A DNA stretch of 64,000 bases from Planctomycetota bacterium (lineage in GTDB: Bacteria > Planctomycetota > UBA1135 > GCA-002686595). The stretch covers positions 62,001-126,000 of the forward strand of contig JAPLOF010000015.1 of NCBI GenBank assembly GCA_026692665.1. Direction: 5' to 3'. The notes under the pieces are model-generated. The model saw nothing but the letters and a program-made list of their open reading frames with translations. It made no database searches and was not told the origin of the DNA. The position numbers and the translations under genes are program-made. Positions 36,413 through 45,787 of this stretch are shown one piece after another; within the stretch, counting starts at the first letter, position 1, and each line of letters opens with the position of its first letter.

Positions 36413-37573
36413 TCAGCGGCCGTGCGCCGCGTGATCGGCCACCAGTGCAGCGAGGAGTTCCTTGAAGGGGGCCTCGACCGAGTCGTCGCTGGCGTTGGTC
36501 ACGATCAGCACCGCGAAGTCCTTGCGTGGGGCCAGCGACGCCTCGGCCAGCCAGAAGCCATTGCTGCCGACGTGCCGCAGGAGTTGGCCGCCAGCCCAGT
36601 CCTGCTCGGCCACCACCCAACCCGGGGAATAGCCCCACTGGCTCTCATCGGTCGCGTGCAGGCGCCTCCACGTGGCTGGATCGAGGAAGCCCCTCTCGCC
36701 CCGCTCTCCGCGCAAGTGTGCCGCGACGAATCGAGCCCAGTCGGAGAGCGTGGTGTGGATCGCTCCCGCCGGTCCGGTGGCCGGGGGATTGTCGGCCCGC
36801 GGACCGAGGGCGACCGGCGACCATCCGTCCGCGTCGCGGGTGTGCCCCAACGGTTGATCCAACACTCCCGGGATGCCCGGCGCGCCGAAACCCGTGCGCG
36901 TCATGCCGAGCGGTTCGAAGACCTCGCGCTTCATGAGGTCCTCCCAAGAGGAGTCGGCCAGTGCCTCCAGCATGGCTCCCGCGACCAGGAAGCCGGAGTT
37001 GGAGTAGACCGTCTCGGTGTTCGGCTGCGTGGCTGGCGCGCTCCTGAGCCCCTGCTCCACGAAGAACCGACGCTGGTCTCGGGGCGAGCCGCCGCGGGCG
37101 ACCATCTCCTGCCAGAGATCCTCGCTGAAGTTCACTGGTGCGCCGGAGCGATGGCAGAGCAACCAGGAGATGGGCACGTCTTTCCAGCCTGGGTCGATCG
37201 TCGGACCGAAGACGGCCCCGATCGTCGTCTCCCAACGGAGCACACCCCGTTCGATCAGGCGCGCGGCAAGCGTCGCGGTCAGCGCCTTGGTGCAGGACCC
37301 GATGTGCCACTGGTCCTCGATCGTCACGGGCTCTGAGCTTCCCCACGAGCGGACACCCGACGCGCCGATGGCCTCGAGGCCATCGGAGGTCACGACGGCC
37401 GCGCCGAGAGCCGGGAGCCGGCTCTTCTCCAGCAGCGGCGTGATGATCCCCGACAGGTCGCGCGGCGAGCGCGCTTCGTCGCGAGTTCGGCCCTCTGGCG
37501 AACTGCACGAGAGCGCGACGAGGCTCAGGAGAGCGAGCAAGGCGAGTGGCGCGGCACGCGAGCGGAGCTTCAT
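36413..37573 (-). CDS. Serine hydrolase lipoprotein, beta-lactamase / class C PBP family
   Basis: This encodes 386 residues. The leader MKLRSRAAPLALLALLSLVA ends in LSC, a lipobox (Cys23). The nucleophile motif is Ser93-Cys-Thr-Lys96, the second motif Tyr190-Ser-Asn192, and HVGSNG near the C-terminus replaces the KTG-type third motif. This matches the 'serine hydrolase / beta-lactamase-related' group, which includes esterases, D-aminopeptidases and PBP4*-like enzymes; most are not antibiotic-resistance enzymes. It should act at the outer face of a membrane. The ATG at 37571-37573 is chosen for the lipoprotein leader. The TPR lipoprotein gene follows at 85 bases. Confidence 0.9.
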   Translation of the reverse strand: MKLRSRAAPLALLALLSLVALSCSSPEGRTRDEARSPRDLSGIITPLLEKSRLPALGAAVVTSDGLEAIGASGVRSWGSSEPVTIEDQWHIGSCTKALTATLAARLIERGVLRWETTIGAVFGPTIDPGWKDVPISWLLCHRSGAPVNFSEDLWQEMVARGGSPRDQRRFFVEQGLRSAPATQPNTETVYSNSGFLVAGAMLEALADSSWEDLMKREVFEPLGMTRTGFGAPGIPGVLDQPLGHTRDADGWSPVALGPRADNPPATGPAGAIHTTLSDWARFVAAHLRGERGERGFLDPATWRRLHATDESQWGYSPGWVVAEQDWAGGQLLRHVGSNGFWLAEASLAPRKDFAVLIVTNASDDSVEAPFKELLAALVADHAAHGR

Positions 37574-37829
37574 GGCCGACATCGTCCTCGTCGCCGCCAT
37601 GGCGCACAACCCTTCCATGGCCGGAGGAAGAGGACCGGCGACAGCGAGTACGGCCTCGTGGTTCGATCGTTGCCGCGCGTGCATGTCGGCAGTCGATGTC
37701 GTCGTCGAGAGCGCTCCTCGTCCGGACGTCCACGATCCCGCTGCAAGATCAGGGCGACGTGCCGGACGAGGCGCGGCGCCCACGTCGTCGGGAACTCCAT
37801 GGGTTCGACGCGACACGCTGGAACGCCGA

Positions 37830-37860
37830 CGACGATCCTGGCATCGAGCCAGGATCGTCG
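37830..37860 (-). terminator. Strong hairpin, second after the 37912 gene
   Basis: A perfect 13-bp stem (CGACGATCCTGGC / GCCAGGATCGTCG) with an ATCGA loop. It sits between the minus-strand module gene and the lipoprotein gene and could end transcripts on either strand. Bases 37574-37829 hold no gene. Confidence 0.55.
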
Positions 37861-37889
37861 CCGGGCGAGGAGCGGGATGGTGCCGGCTC

Positions 37890-37911
37890 GGCTCTCAGTG
37901 CTCCGAGAGCC
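37890..37911 (-). terminator. Hairpin directly after the 37912 stop
   Basis: A 7-bp stem (GGCTCTC / GAGAGCC) with an 8-base loop begins right after the stop of the minus-strand module gene; it is backed up by the longer hairpin 30 bases further. Confidence 0.5.
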
Positions 37912-40338
37912 TCACGGGACCCACTGCGTGCGCACGCCGTTCGTCAGGTTGAACGTCGAAGCGGTGCAGAAGGCCGCGCTGTTGCGGTACCAGGCCTGGT
38001 AGTAGCGCACGCCGCCGATCGCCGGAATCGCGCCACGGACCGAGACGTTCGACTCCCAGGCCTCGGGGAACACGGCCGAGCCCGCCGAAGCGGTCTTCGT
38101 CGCGAGCCGGATGACCGTGCCGCTCGCGCAACGCAGCCCGTCGCCGAAGACGGAACCCGCTCCGCCCACCGACTGCGAGGTGCCCTGGAAGAACAGCACG
38201 GGTGCGGTCGCGGGCAGGCCCGCGGCTTGGAGCTGGAAGTCGTCCGAGACCACGCGTGCGTTGCCCGACCACGCGAGCTGCGCGCCACTCGGATTCACGG
38301 AGCTCGCACAACCGTTGCCCGGCGCACCGGCGTTGCCGCACGGACAGGCCGTGCCGGATCCGTCGCCGGCACAGAAGCTCGAGGAAGGCACGCCGAACGG
38401 CACTTCGTAGAGAGTGCCCATCACGTCGTTGGGGCCGCCCACGTCCCGGTCGTAGACGACGAGCGCCACCACGTTGGCGCCTAGCCCCTGCCCGATCGGC
38501 GCGATCCGGGGCCGGGCTTCCAGATGGAGCCCCGGGGAGACGGAGACGTTGCCTTCGTTCACGGCCAACGAGCCGTTGATCGTGAAGAGCGTCGAGACCT
38601 TGATGTCCGAGACGGTGTAGAACCCCTGCGGGTGCTCGTCGTACGCGACGAGGAATTCGCCCACGGCGGTGTCGCAGCTCGGCGTGACCTGGTCGAGGGA
38701 AGGCGTCCCGAACTGGTCGGACAGATCGAGGGTCGTGACGATGCTCGTTCCGTTGAACGTCCGGCACCGCACGTCCCATCCATCCGCTCCGCCGTCGATC
38801 TGGTAGGCGACCATCCACGGACGGGACACCCCCGTGTCGGCGATGATCGGGGTCGCCGAGGGATTCCGCTCGTCGAGCGCAGACGACGCGACCGTGAACG
38901 TGGGATCCGTCACCACGCCGTCCCAGCGGACGCGCGCGCCGAGGATGTTGCGGTTGGTCGGACTGACCTCCTCCTCCCACACGACGTTCCACTTCTGGTC
39001 GTTCGCATCGATGTCCCCGTTCGTGCTGCTCACGGAGGGATTGCGGTGGATCGTGCCGGCGGTGTTGTCCACGAAGACGGACGCCACGAGCACGCCGTTC
39101 GACTGCACGAGCCGACCGAGGATGTCGTAGTCGAGCCCGGGTTGGAACTCGCGCTCCCAGACCACGAAGTAGTAGGCGGGCAGGTTCGTGGACGGGTCCG
39201 CGCCCACGTCCGGAGCCGAGGCGTCGCCGGTCTGGATGCCGCTACTGACCTGGAACTGAGCGGACATGTTCAAGGACACCGTGGCCTCCACCGTGCGGCC
39301 CCAGATGGTCCGGGTCGGAGCGGTTCCGCGCGCCGCGACGACCAGGAATTGGTCGTCCAGCCTGTGATTCGCGACCGCGGGGGCCCGCCAGTCGTCGCCG
39401 GTCAGGTCCACGTACGCCGTGTTGGTGATGGTGCCCCCAGTGCCGTGTCGTACGGCCAGGATGTCGTGGTCGGTGGCGCTGAACACCTGCTCGCTCACGG
39501 TGAGGAACGTGCCCAGCGACCCGTCGTACGCGGAGTCCGGAGCGAACTCGTCCGCCAGTCCGTCGGCGATCGGGTAGGTCGACACGACCGGGTCGATCAC
39601 GAACCGGCCCTGGGCGTGCTCCACGATCGACGCCGGCGCCGTGATCTCGATGCGATCCCCGACGAGCCGGCTGTCCACCGCGGTCCGCGCGAGTTCGTCG
39701 TGGAAGACGAACGCACGCCCGTAGCGCACACCACCGAGCTCGTTCGAGTAGGTGAACCCTTCGGCATCCGCCTCGGGCCGCAGGTCGGTCTCGACGGCCA
39801 GACGGATCACGATCTCGCCGCGGCGCGGCAGGTCGTCGAACTCGAAGGTCTGCTCGACGGAGTCCGGCGCGAGCAGGTAGCGCTCGCGGAACGGACCACG
39901 CTCGTAGACGATCGAGTCCCCGTCGCGCACGGCGGGCGCGACGGCGTCGAACGCCAGCGGCTCGCCGCCGATCGTCACCGATTCGACGCGCAGTTCGAGC
40001 GGGTAGTTCCGCGGCGCGTGCGAGCCCAGGAACGGCACGTAGCGTGCGGCGTCGGCACGGAACTGCGCCTTGTAGGTCTGACCGCGGACCCAGACCTCGC
40101 CGGCGGACGTCGTGTCGACGTGGAGACCAGGGCACGGGCCGGAGACGGGTGCGCTGGCGAGTTCGCGCGGCGTCTCCTGCGCGATCGACGGGATTCCCGG
40201 ATGCTGGGCGCCGGGATCCTCCTCGAACGTGGCCGCGCGCGCCGGAGCGGGCGGCTTCAGTTCGGGAGCTACGAGGTTCTCGGGAGACCTGTCGGCCTGA
40301 GCAGCCGACAGGAGCGAAATGGCGAGTAGGTGAATCAT
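37912..40338 (-). CDS. Large secreted protein with WYRN C-terminal module
   Basis: This encodes 808 residues: a short signal peptide (MIHLLAISLLSAAQA), a Pro/Ala-rich linker, an immunoglobulin-like beta region (about 80-280, with VWVRGQTYKAQFRAD and FEFDDLPRRGEIVIRLAVE), a propeller-like region of strands such as FLVVAARGTA, YYFVVWEREFQPGLDYDILG, WNVVWEEEV, WMVAYQIDGG and FLVAYDEHPQG, and the module at about 654-808. All six module Cys are present (FCAGDG, CPC, NGC, RC, FCT) with YYQAWYRN. GAGGAAA lies five bases before the ATG. The protein kinase gene ends 160 bases upstream on the same strand. Two hairpins follow the stop. Function unknown. Confidence 0.8.
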   Translation of the reverse strand: MIHLLAISLLSAAQADRSPENLVAPELKPPAPARAATFEEDPGAQHPGIPSIAQETPRELASAPVSGPCPGLHVDTTSAGEVWVRGQTYKAQFRADAARYVPFLGSHAPRNYPLELRVESVTIGGEPLAFDAVAPAVRDGDSIVYERGPFRERYLLAPDSVEQTFEFDDLPRRGEIVIRLAVETDLRPEADAEGFTYSNELGGVRYGRAFVFHDELARTAVDSRLVGDRIEITAPASIVEHAQGRFVIDPVVSTYPIADGLADEFAPDSAYDGSLGTFLTVSEQVFSATDHDILAVRHGTGGTITNTAYVDLTGDDWRAPAVANHRLDDQFLVVAARGTAPTRTIWGRTVEATVSLNMSAQFQVSSGIQTGDASAPDVGADPSTNLPAYYFVVWEREFQPGLDYDILGRLVQSNGVLVASVFVDNTAGTIHRNPSVSSTNGDIDANDQKWNVVWEEEVSPTNRNILGARVRWDGVVTDPTFTVASSALDERNPSATPIIADTGVSRPWMVAYQIDGGADGWDVRCRTFNGTSIVTTLDLSDQFGTPSLDQVTPSCDTAVGEFLVAYDEHPQGFYTVSDIKVSTLFTINGSLAVNEGNVSVSPGLHLEARPRIAPIGQGLGANVVALVVYDRDVGGPNDVMGTLYEVPFGVPSSSFCAGDGSGTACPCGNAGAPGNGCASSVNPSGAQLAWSGNARVVSDDFQLQAAGLPATAPVLFFQGTSQSVGGAGSVFGDGLRCASGTVIRLATKTASAGSAVFPEAWESNVSVRGAIPAIGGVRYYQAWYRNSAAFCTASTFNLTNGVRTQWVP

Positions 40339-40498
40339 GGTTTCCTCACGGGGCGGTCGCGTGTTCAGGGGGTTGCCCCGAGTCCTTCCTCGACTCGGGG
40401 CGCACGACCTCGACCGAACCATCCGGAAGCCGGCGAACTCGTTACCGGAATAGGCCCGAATCGAGCGCGCGGCGGCGATCCTGCGCCGCCTGCGCGCC

Positions 40499-43351
40499 TC
40501 AGCGCGGCTGGGACGAACGTGCGACGAGCGCGACGAAACGCGGATCCTCGCGCAGCGTCGCCCACTCGTCCGGATCCCCGAGCTCGGACCATTCGTTGCG
40601 CCCGAGCTCGACCGCGCGTTCCAGGTCCGCGACCGCCCGCTCGCGCAGACCATGCGCCTCCGACGCGAAGTTCGGATCCAGGGCCGCGACTCGGCTGGCG
40701 CGCTCGAGGAGCTGAGCGCGCCTGGAGTACCACTCATGCTCTTCTCCGGCGTCGATCTCCCCCACCGCGAGCGACGCGTCACGCCAGCGTCCAGCCGCGA
40801 TGAGCGCCATCCCGCGGTTGTTCTGGAGCGAGCGCTGGAGCTCGCGCCACTGCGGGTTCAGAGGCGCCGCCGCGAGCGCGGCCTGCGCGTGAGCGATACC
40901 CCGCTCGGCAGTGGCGATGCTCGCCGCATGGTCGCCCCGTCGCTCCTGGAGCGCCGCGAGGTTGTTGCACGATCCAGCCATCTCCCCCAGGAAGGATCCG
41001 TCCATCGGCTTCGAGCGCGCGGCGGCTTCCTGCAGGTCGATCGTGCGCTCGATGTGATCCTCGGCGAGCTCCAGGTCGCCCGCCCGGTAGGCGTGCACGA
41101 ACAGCTGCATGTGCGCGATCGCCAGGTCCGTCTGGTAGGAGGGAACGTCCGGGAAATCGCGCACGAGCTCCTCGCCGGCCTCGACGGCCAGCTGGGAGAG
41201 CGCACGCGCTCCTTCGGCGTCCCCGCCGGCGATCCGACCGTTCGCGAGGTTGATGCGGGCGGTCATCAACTTCTCCCGCCCGTGCGTGTCGGAGGGAACG
41301 AGCGCGTGATACCGCTCCAGGAACGAGACGGATTCCTCCAGATGGGTGACTCCCTCCGGGATGCGCCTCTGCCGCACGAGCAACGTGCCGAGTCGATCCA
41401 GCTGGCGGCCGATCGCGAGCTGAAAGGAGTTCGCCGCGGGGAACTTCTCGAGGCCGGCCCGTGTGATCGCCACGGCTTCGCGCGCCGATCGCTCCGCTTC
41501 CGCGGTCCGCCCCGAGCGCTGCAGGAGCTCGGCGAGCTTGTCGTGGCTGCCTCCGCGCTGGAGCTCCATCTGCGCGTCGCGCCGGTCCGCCGGGATGCGG
41601 TCGAAGGTCGCGATCGCCTCCTCGATCCGCGCACGCGATTCTTCGAAGGATCCGCGCCGAGACTGGACCTCGCCCAACCGGCCGACGACGTCGGCGAAGG
41701 TACGGAGGGTGTCGTCGGATGCGTCCGCGCGCTCGGCCTCGGCACGCATCCCGGCGGCAAGCGCAGTCAGCTCGCGCTCTGCGTCGGCCAGGTCGCCCAG
41801 GGTCATGTGGAGCGACGAGACGCGACTCCGCGCCAGCTCGACCTGACGGCGGAGCTCGGGATCTCCCGCGCGTTGCTCCAGGAACCCGGTGTAGTAGCGC
41901 AGCGCATCCTCCAGGAGCGCTCGACGTATCGAGACCATCTGAGGGACGTCCCGCAGGGTCTCCTGCCCGACGCGGGTGAGCATGACGTCGACGGACTCGA
42001 GGGCCTTGCGCAAGTTCGCGTCCGCCAGGATGCGTTGCCGCTCGGACTCGCTCAGCGCCGCGGTGAGCTCGACGTTGACCGCGGCGACGCGCGCGTTGGA
42101 AGCCTGTTGCTGGAGCGCGTACAGGAGCGGCCCGCCCACGACGAGAGCAATGCCCAGCGCGGCCGCGGTCGCCCGCGCCGGTTGCCGCCGGGCCCAACTC
42201 GCGAGACGCGCGACGACGCTCGGCGCGCGTGCGGCGATCGGGCGCATTTCGATGACGCAGGTCAGGTCGGCCGCCAGGGCCGCGGCGCTCGGATACCGGA
42301 CGGAAGGATCGGGCTGCATCGCCGTGCGGCAGACGAGCACCAGGTCGCCTCCGATCCCAGGATGCAGGTCCTTCAGGGCGCGCGGGCGTGGCTCGAGGAT
42401 GCTCGCGCGCAGCGACTCCGTGTCGCCGGTGTCGACGAACGCGGGGCGGAGTGCCAGCAACTCGTACAGAGTCACACCGATCCCGTAGACGTCCGTCCGC
42501 GCACCGAACCTGTCGGCCTGCCCGCGCAGCTGCTCGGGCGACATGTACGGCAGCGAACCGATCTGCGAACCCGTGCGCGTGAGTTCGCCGGTCGAACCGA
42601 GGCTCGCGAGTCCGAAGTCGAGCAGGACGACGCGCCCGTCCGCGGCGATCATGACGTTCGAGGGCTTGATGTCGCGATGCAGGACGCCGCGCTCGTGCGC
42701 ATGTTGCACAGCCAGGGCCAGCGCGCGGGCGATGCGGGCCGAGACCTCGCCCCAGGAGCCGGCGAAGAGGTCCCCGGTCGGATCCGCGCCGCGTGGAGCC
42801 GCGGCCAGCACGAGATCGCGCAGGTCGCGCCCTCGAACATGCGCCGGATCCCGGCCCGCGAAGGCGGCCAGCACCTGGGCGAGGGACACGCCGCGCACGT
42901 GCTCCATCGCGTAGTAGGGAATTCCGCCCTCCTGACCGCTCGCGTGAATGGGCACGATCGAGGGGTGTTGCAGCCGCGCGATGGCATCGATCTCGCGTTG
43001 AAATCGCTCGCGGGAGTTCGCGAAGTACAACTGCTCGGGCCGGATCAACTTGAGGGCGACGGGACGGCCCAACGACACCTGTTCCGCCAGGTAGACGACG
43101 CCCATCCCCCCCGCCCCGAGACGCTGGATCAGCCGAAAATCGCCCAGACGCTCGGGCACGGACGTCGCGCCGTCGGGAGTGCCCTGGAGCCCCATCCGCC
43201 GCAGCAGCCCGATGCGCTCGCGCAGACGAGTTTCCGCGACCGGATGCTCGCGACACATGGCCTCGAGCGCGCCTGGACCCTCGGATTCGATGCGCTCGAG
43301 GCACTCGAACACGAGGTCTTCCAGGTCGCGCTGTTCGGGCCCCGCATCCAT
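40499..43351 (-). CDS. Membrane-anchored Ser/Thr protein kinase with TPR-like periplasmic domain
   Basis: This encodes 950 residues. An N-terminal segment (LEDLVFECLERIESEGPGAL), typical of planctomycete-type kinases, precedes the kinase domain (about 71-345): glycine loop GAGGMGVVYLAE (79-90), catalytic Lys101, HRDIKPSN (225-232), DFG (245-247) and SPEQ (271-274). All catalytic residues are present. One membrane span lies at about 395-413, then coiled coil and many TPR-like helical repeats to the C-terminus (AERELTALAAGMRAEAERA, EEAIATFDRIPADRRDA, EAVAITRAGLEKFPAANSF). The repeats should face the periplasm and sense a partner. The ATG at 43349-43351 matches the family's usual N-terminus. The module gene downstream may be co-transcribed. 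Confidence 0.93.
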   Translation of the reverse strand: MDAGPEQRDLEDLVFECLERIESEGPGALEAMCREHPVAETRLRERIGLLRRMGLQGTPDGATSVPERLGDFRLIQRLGAGGMGVVYLAEQVSLGRPVALKLIRPEQLYFANSRERFQREIDAIARLQHPSIVPIHASGQEGGIPYYAMEHVRGVSLAQVLAAFAGRDPAHVRGRDLRDLVLAAAPRGADPTGDLFAGSWGEVSARIARALALAVQHAHERGVLHRDIKPSNVMIAADGRVVLLDFGLASLGSTGELTRTGSQIGSLPYMSPEQLRGQADRFGARTDVYGIGVTLYELLALRPAFVDTGDTESLRASILEPRPRALKDLHPGIGGDLVLVCRTAMQPDPSVRYPSAAALAADLTCVIEMRPIAARAPSVVARLASWARRQPARATAAALGIALVVGGPLLYALQQQASNARVAAVNVELTAALSESERQRILADANLRKALESVDVMLTRVGQETLRDVPQMVSIRRALLEDALRYYTGFLEQRAGDPELRRQVELARSRVSSLHMTLGDLADAERELTALAAGMRAEAERADASDDTLRTFADVVGRLGEVQSRRGSFEESRARIEEAIATFDRIPADRRDAQMELQRGGSHDKLAELLQRSGRTAEAERSAREAVAITRAGLEKFPAANSFQLAIGRQLDRLGTLLVRQRRIPEGVTHLEESVSFLERYHALVPSDTHGREKLMTARINLANGRIAGGDAEGARALSQLAVEAGEELVRDFPDVPSYQTDLAIAHMQLFVHAYRAGDLELAEDHIERTIDLQEAAARSKPMDGSFLGEMAGSCNNLAALQERRGDHAASIATAERGIAHAQAALAAAPLNPQWRELQRSLQNNRGMALIAAGRWRDASLAVGEIDAGEEHEWYSRRAQLLERASRVAALDPNFASEAHGLRERAVADLERAVELGRNEWSELGDPDEWATLREDPRFVALVARSSQPR

Positions 43352-43895
43352 GGACTCGAAGACTAGCAGGCCGATCGGGCGCGCGTCGCGCGGCACGGCG
43401 ATGACGGCCGGTGTGAGGAGTTCCGCGAATCCCACCAGGGACACTGCCGGCCCAGCAGCCCCCACCGCTCGACCAGGACCTGGTTCCAGGGCCGCGTGTT
43501 TGCCGTCGACAACACCCGCGAGCGTTGAGACGGGACGGCGGACGCGCGGACCGCCAGCACAGTCGGGCCGCCCGCACTTGCACCCGGAGGCGGTGCCGGG
43601 CGTGAGGCAAGAGGACGATGGGCAGCCACTCCCAGTTGCCCTGCGCAGTCCGTGTCTCTCTGCGCGGCGAACGCAGCGGATCCTGAGTTGGACGCGCCCC
43701 CGCATGGAGTACGAGCCGCGTAGGACGCTGCGCCCCGGGGGGGGCAGCAAGACAGTCGGTACTGTGCACCCCACACTCGCCGGAGTCCGAGTAGGCTGGA
43801 TCTGGAGCGTGTCCCCAGGTGCCGAGGCATGGGGCGGACACGGTCGTGCGGGTGGCTCCCTCCCGCAGCCCGCCTCACCGACCACGACCTCGCCG
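43352..43895. other. Divergent intergenic region between kinase and radical SAM operon
   Basis: No gene is supported, although the kinase frame stays open upstream without family similarity. It should hold promoters for both directions; TAGGCT near 43793 is a possible -10 box for the operon. A run of seven or more G at 43737 is notable. Confidence 0.4.
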
Positions 43896-45044
43896 ATGAT
43901 CTTCGCGCCGACCGACTCCCAGAAGGTATTCCTGCATCCGGAACGCCTGGCGACATGGCTGCGCGACGGCCGCTCGTTCCCGGTCACGATCGAGCTCGAC
44001 GCCACGAACGCGTGCAATCACGCCTGCACGTTCTGCTGCTGGAGCGTCCTGCACGACCAGCACCGCGACACGATGTCCGCGGAGTTGCTCTCGAGGATCA
44101 TCGACGACCTCGCGAGCGTCGGCGTCAAGGGGGTCATCTGGACCGGAGGAGGCGAGCCGCTCCTGAACAAGCACACGCCGGCCGCGATGGGGCGTGCACA
44201 GGCGGCGGGGATGCGCAATGCGCTGTTCACGAACGGAGCGCTGCTGACGCCGGAGCTGGCCCGCGATCTCGTCTACAGGTGCGATTGGATCCGATTCTCG
44301 ATCGCAGCGGGCAGGCGCGCCGACTATCAGCGCATCCAGGGTGTCGACGATTTCGACAAGGTGCGGCGCAACATCGAGATGATCGTCGACATCGCGCGGC
44401 GGGAGAACGCGACGATCCGCCTCGGCGCGATGATGCTGCTCCACAAGTCCTCGCTCGCGACGTTCCTGCCCTTCGTCGAGATGTGCCGGGACCTCGGCCT
44501 CTCGTTCGCACAGGGCAAGCCGAGCAACAACTACGACCACGAGGCGCGCAGCACGTACATCCTGGAGCGCAACGTGAGCCTGCGACGGCGCGCCGGCGAC
44601 GTGGACGCCGCGATCGACAACAGCACGAGCGAGTACGATCCCGAGTGGTGGAAGAGCGAGGCCTGGCCCCTGCTGCATCAGGCGCGGGAACTGTCGACGC
44701 CCACGTTCAGCGTCGTGACGTCGCAGTACGTCGAGACGAAGTACGGCGAGGGCGATGATTCGGTCGAAGAGCACCATGACTGCGACGTCAACAACTTCAC
44801 GACCGCGGTCACGGCTTCTGGCAACGTCGTGTGGTGCAAGAACTACCGCGACCGCCCGGAGTACGTCCTCGGGAACCTCCGCGAGCAGACCATGGAGGAG
44901 ATCTGGGCGAGCCCTCGTCGCGCGGAAGTGCAGCGCAGCATCGACTCACGCGCTTGCGCGCGGTTCTGCCAGAGCAAGAAGCTCGCTCGCCTCCTGCGCT
45001 CCGTGCGGCACCAGGACCCGGCGCTGAACCCCGACTTCCTGTGA
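43896..45044 (+). CDS. Radical SAM protein with SPASM-like C-terminal domain
   Basis: This encodes 382 residues. The SAM-binding cluster motif C-x3-C-x2-C is Cys40, Cys44 and Cys47 (ATNACNHACTFCC), followed by GGGEPLLN (the GGEP methionine-binding motif). The C-terminal part carries extra Cys (HHDCDVNNF, VVWCKNY, RACARFCQ) in the SPASM arrangement and the YVLGNLREQTMEEIW segment of that class. Such enzymes modify peptides or sugars through a 5'-deoxyadenosyl radical. Its stop overlaps the next gene's GTG (GTGA), so translation is coupled to a sugar-nucleotide reductase and a glycosyltransferase; a role in making an unusual surface glycan residue is a reasonable inference. Confidence 0.88.
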   Translation: MIFAPTDSQKVFLHPERLATWLRDGRSFPVTIELDATNACNHACTFCCWSVLHDQHRDTMSAELLSRIIDDLASVGVKGVIWTGGGEPLLNKHTPAAMGRAQAAGMRNALFTNGALLTPELARDLVYRCDWIRFSIAAGRRADYQRIQGVDDFDKVRRNIEMIVDIARRENATIRLGAMMLLHKSSLATFLPFVEMCRDLGLSFAQGKPSNNYDHEARSTYILERNVSLRRRAGDVDAAIDNSTSEYDPEWWKSEAWPLLHQARELSTPTFSVVTSQYVETKYGEGDDSVEEHHDCDVNNFTTAVTASGNVVWCKNYRDRPEYVLGNLREQTMEEIWASPRRAEVQRSIDSRACARFCQSKKLARLLRSVRHQDPALNPDFL

Positions 45045-45787
45045 GCCGCCGCATCCTCCTTCTGGGCGGCTCGGGCCGTCTGGGTCGCGAGTTGCGACGG
45101 GTACTCGACTGCGACGCACCGCCGCGGTCCGTGGTCGACCTTCTCCGACCCGAGACGATCGACGCGGCAATCGCGCAGGGCGGGTTCGCCGTCGTGATCC
45201 ACGCCGCGGCGCTGGTCGGCGTGCGTCCGTGCGAGGACGACCGCGCTCTCGCGTTCGCCATCAACGCCGAGGGGACACGACACGTGGCGCGCGCCACCGC
45301 GCGGAGCGGAGCGCGGCTGGTCTACGTGAGCACCGATGCCGTTTTCGACGGCTACAAGGGCATGTACCGCGAGGACGACCTGCCGAATCCGATCAACACG
45401 TATGCGCTGACGAAGCTGCTCGGCGAAGCGCACGCGCGCATGGTCCCGAGCCACCTCGTCGTGCGCACGTCGTTCGTCCCGAGCGAAGGCTATCCCTATC
45501 CGCGGGCGTTCGTGGACCAGTGGACGTCACGGCTGACCGCGACTCAGGCCGCGGTCGAGATCGCTCGGGCCTTGGAGCTCGCCGTCGAGGGTGTGATCCA
45601 CATCGGCGGCGCGCGTCGGCGCCAGATCGACGTCGCGCGCGAGGTCAGCCCGGACGTCGGGGAGATGACACGCGCCGAGACCGGCCTGGCCCTCCCCCAC
45701 GACATGTCCCTCGACTGCAGTCGATGGTTGGCCATCCAGGCCGAGCACGAGCGGAACCGGAAGGCTGCCGCGCAGGTGAAGCCGTGA
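45041..45787 (+). CDS. NAD(P)-dependent sugar epimerase/reductase (RmlD-like)
   Basis: This is a 248-residue extended-SDR protein. The dinucleotide-binding motif GGSGRLG is at 9-15, VIHAAALVGV follows strand 4, Ser97-Thr98 lie in VYVSTDAVFDG, and the catalytic pair is Tyr121/Lys125 in YALTKLLGE. It is shorter than most epimerases and resembles dTDP-4-dehydrorhamnose reductase (RmlD) in length and motifs. It probably reduces or isomerises a nucleotide sugar in the cytoplasm. It starts with GTG inside the radical SAM stop and ends with a GTGA overlap into the glycosyltransferase. Confidence 0.85.
   Translation: MSRRILLLGGSGRLGRELRRVLDCDAPPRSVVDLLRPETIDAAIAQGGFAVVIHAAALVGVRPCEDDRALAFAINAEGTRHVARATARSGARLVYVSTDAVFDGYKGMYREDDLPNPINTYALTKLLGEAHARMVPSHLVVRTSFVPSEGYPYPRAFVDQWTSRLTATQAAVEIARALELAVEGVIHIGGARRRQIDVAREVSPDVGEMTRAETGLALPHDMSLDCSRWLAIQAEHERNRKAAAQVKP

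Noticed and set aside
36413..37573. The serine hydrolase as an antibiotic-resistance beta-lactamase
   Set aside because: It is a lipoprotein with SCTK and YSN motifs but an HVG-type third motif; this fits the broad serine-hydrolase group rather than a class C resistance enzyme.
40652..43366. Over 900-codon plus-strand open frame opposite the kinase
   Set aside because: Composition of an antisense shadow; the kinase catalytic motifs on the minus strand are unambiguous.
43352..43470. An upstream extension of the kinase reading frame
   Set aside because: The frame is open but kinases of this type start with the MDxx...DLVFECLER pattern found at 43351, and upstream residues show no similarity.
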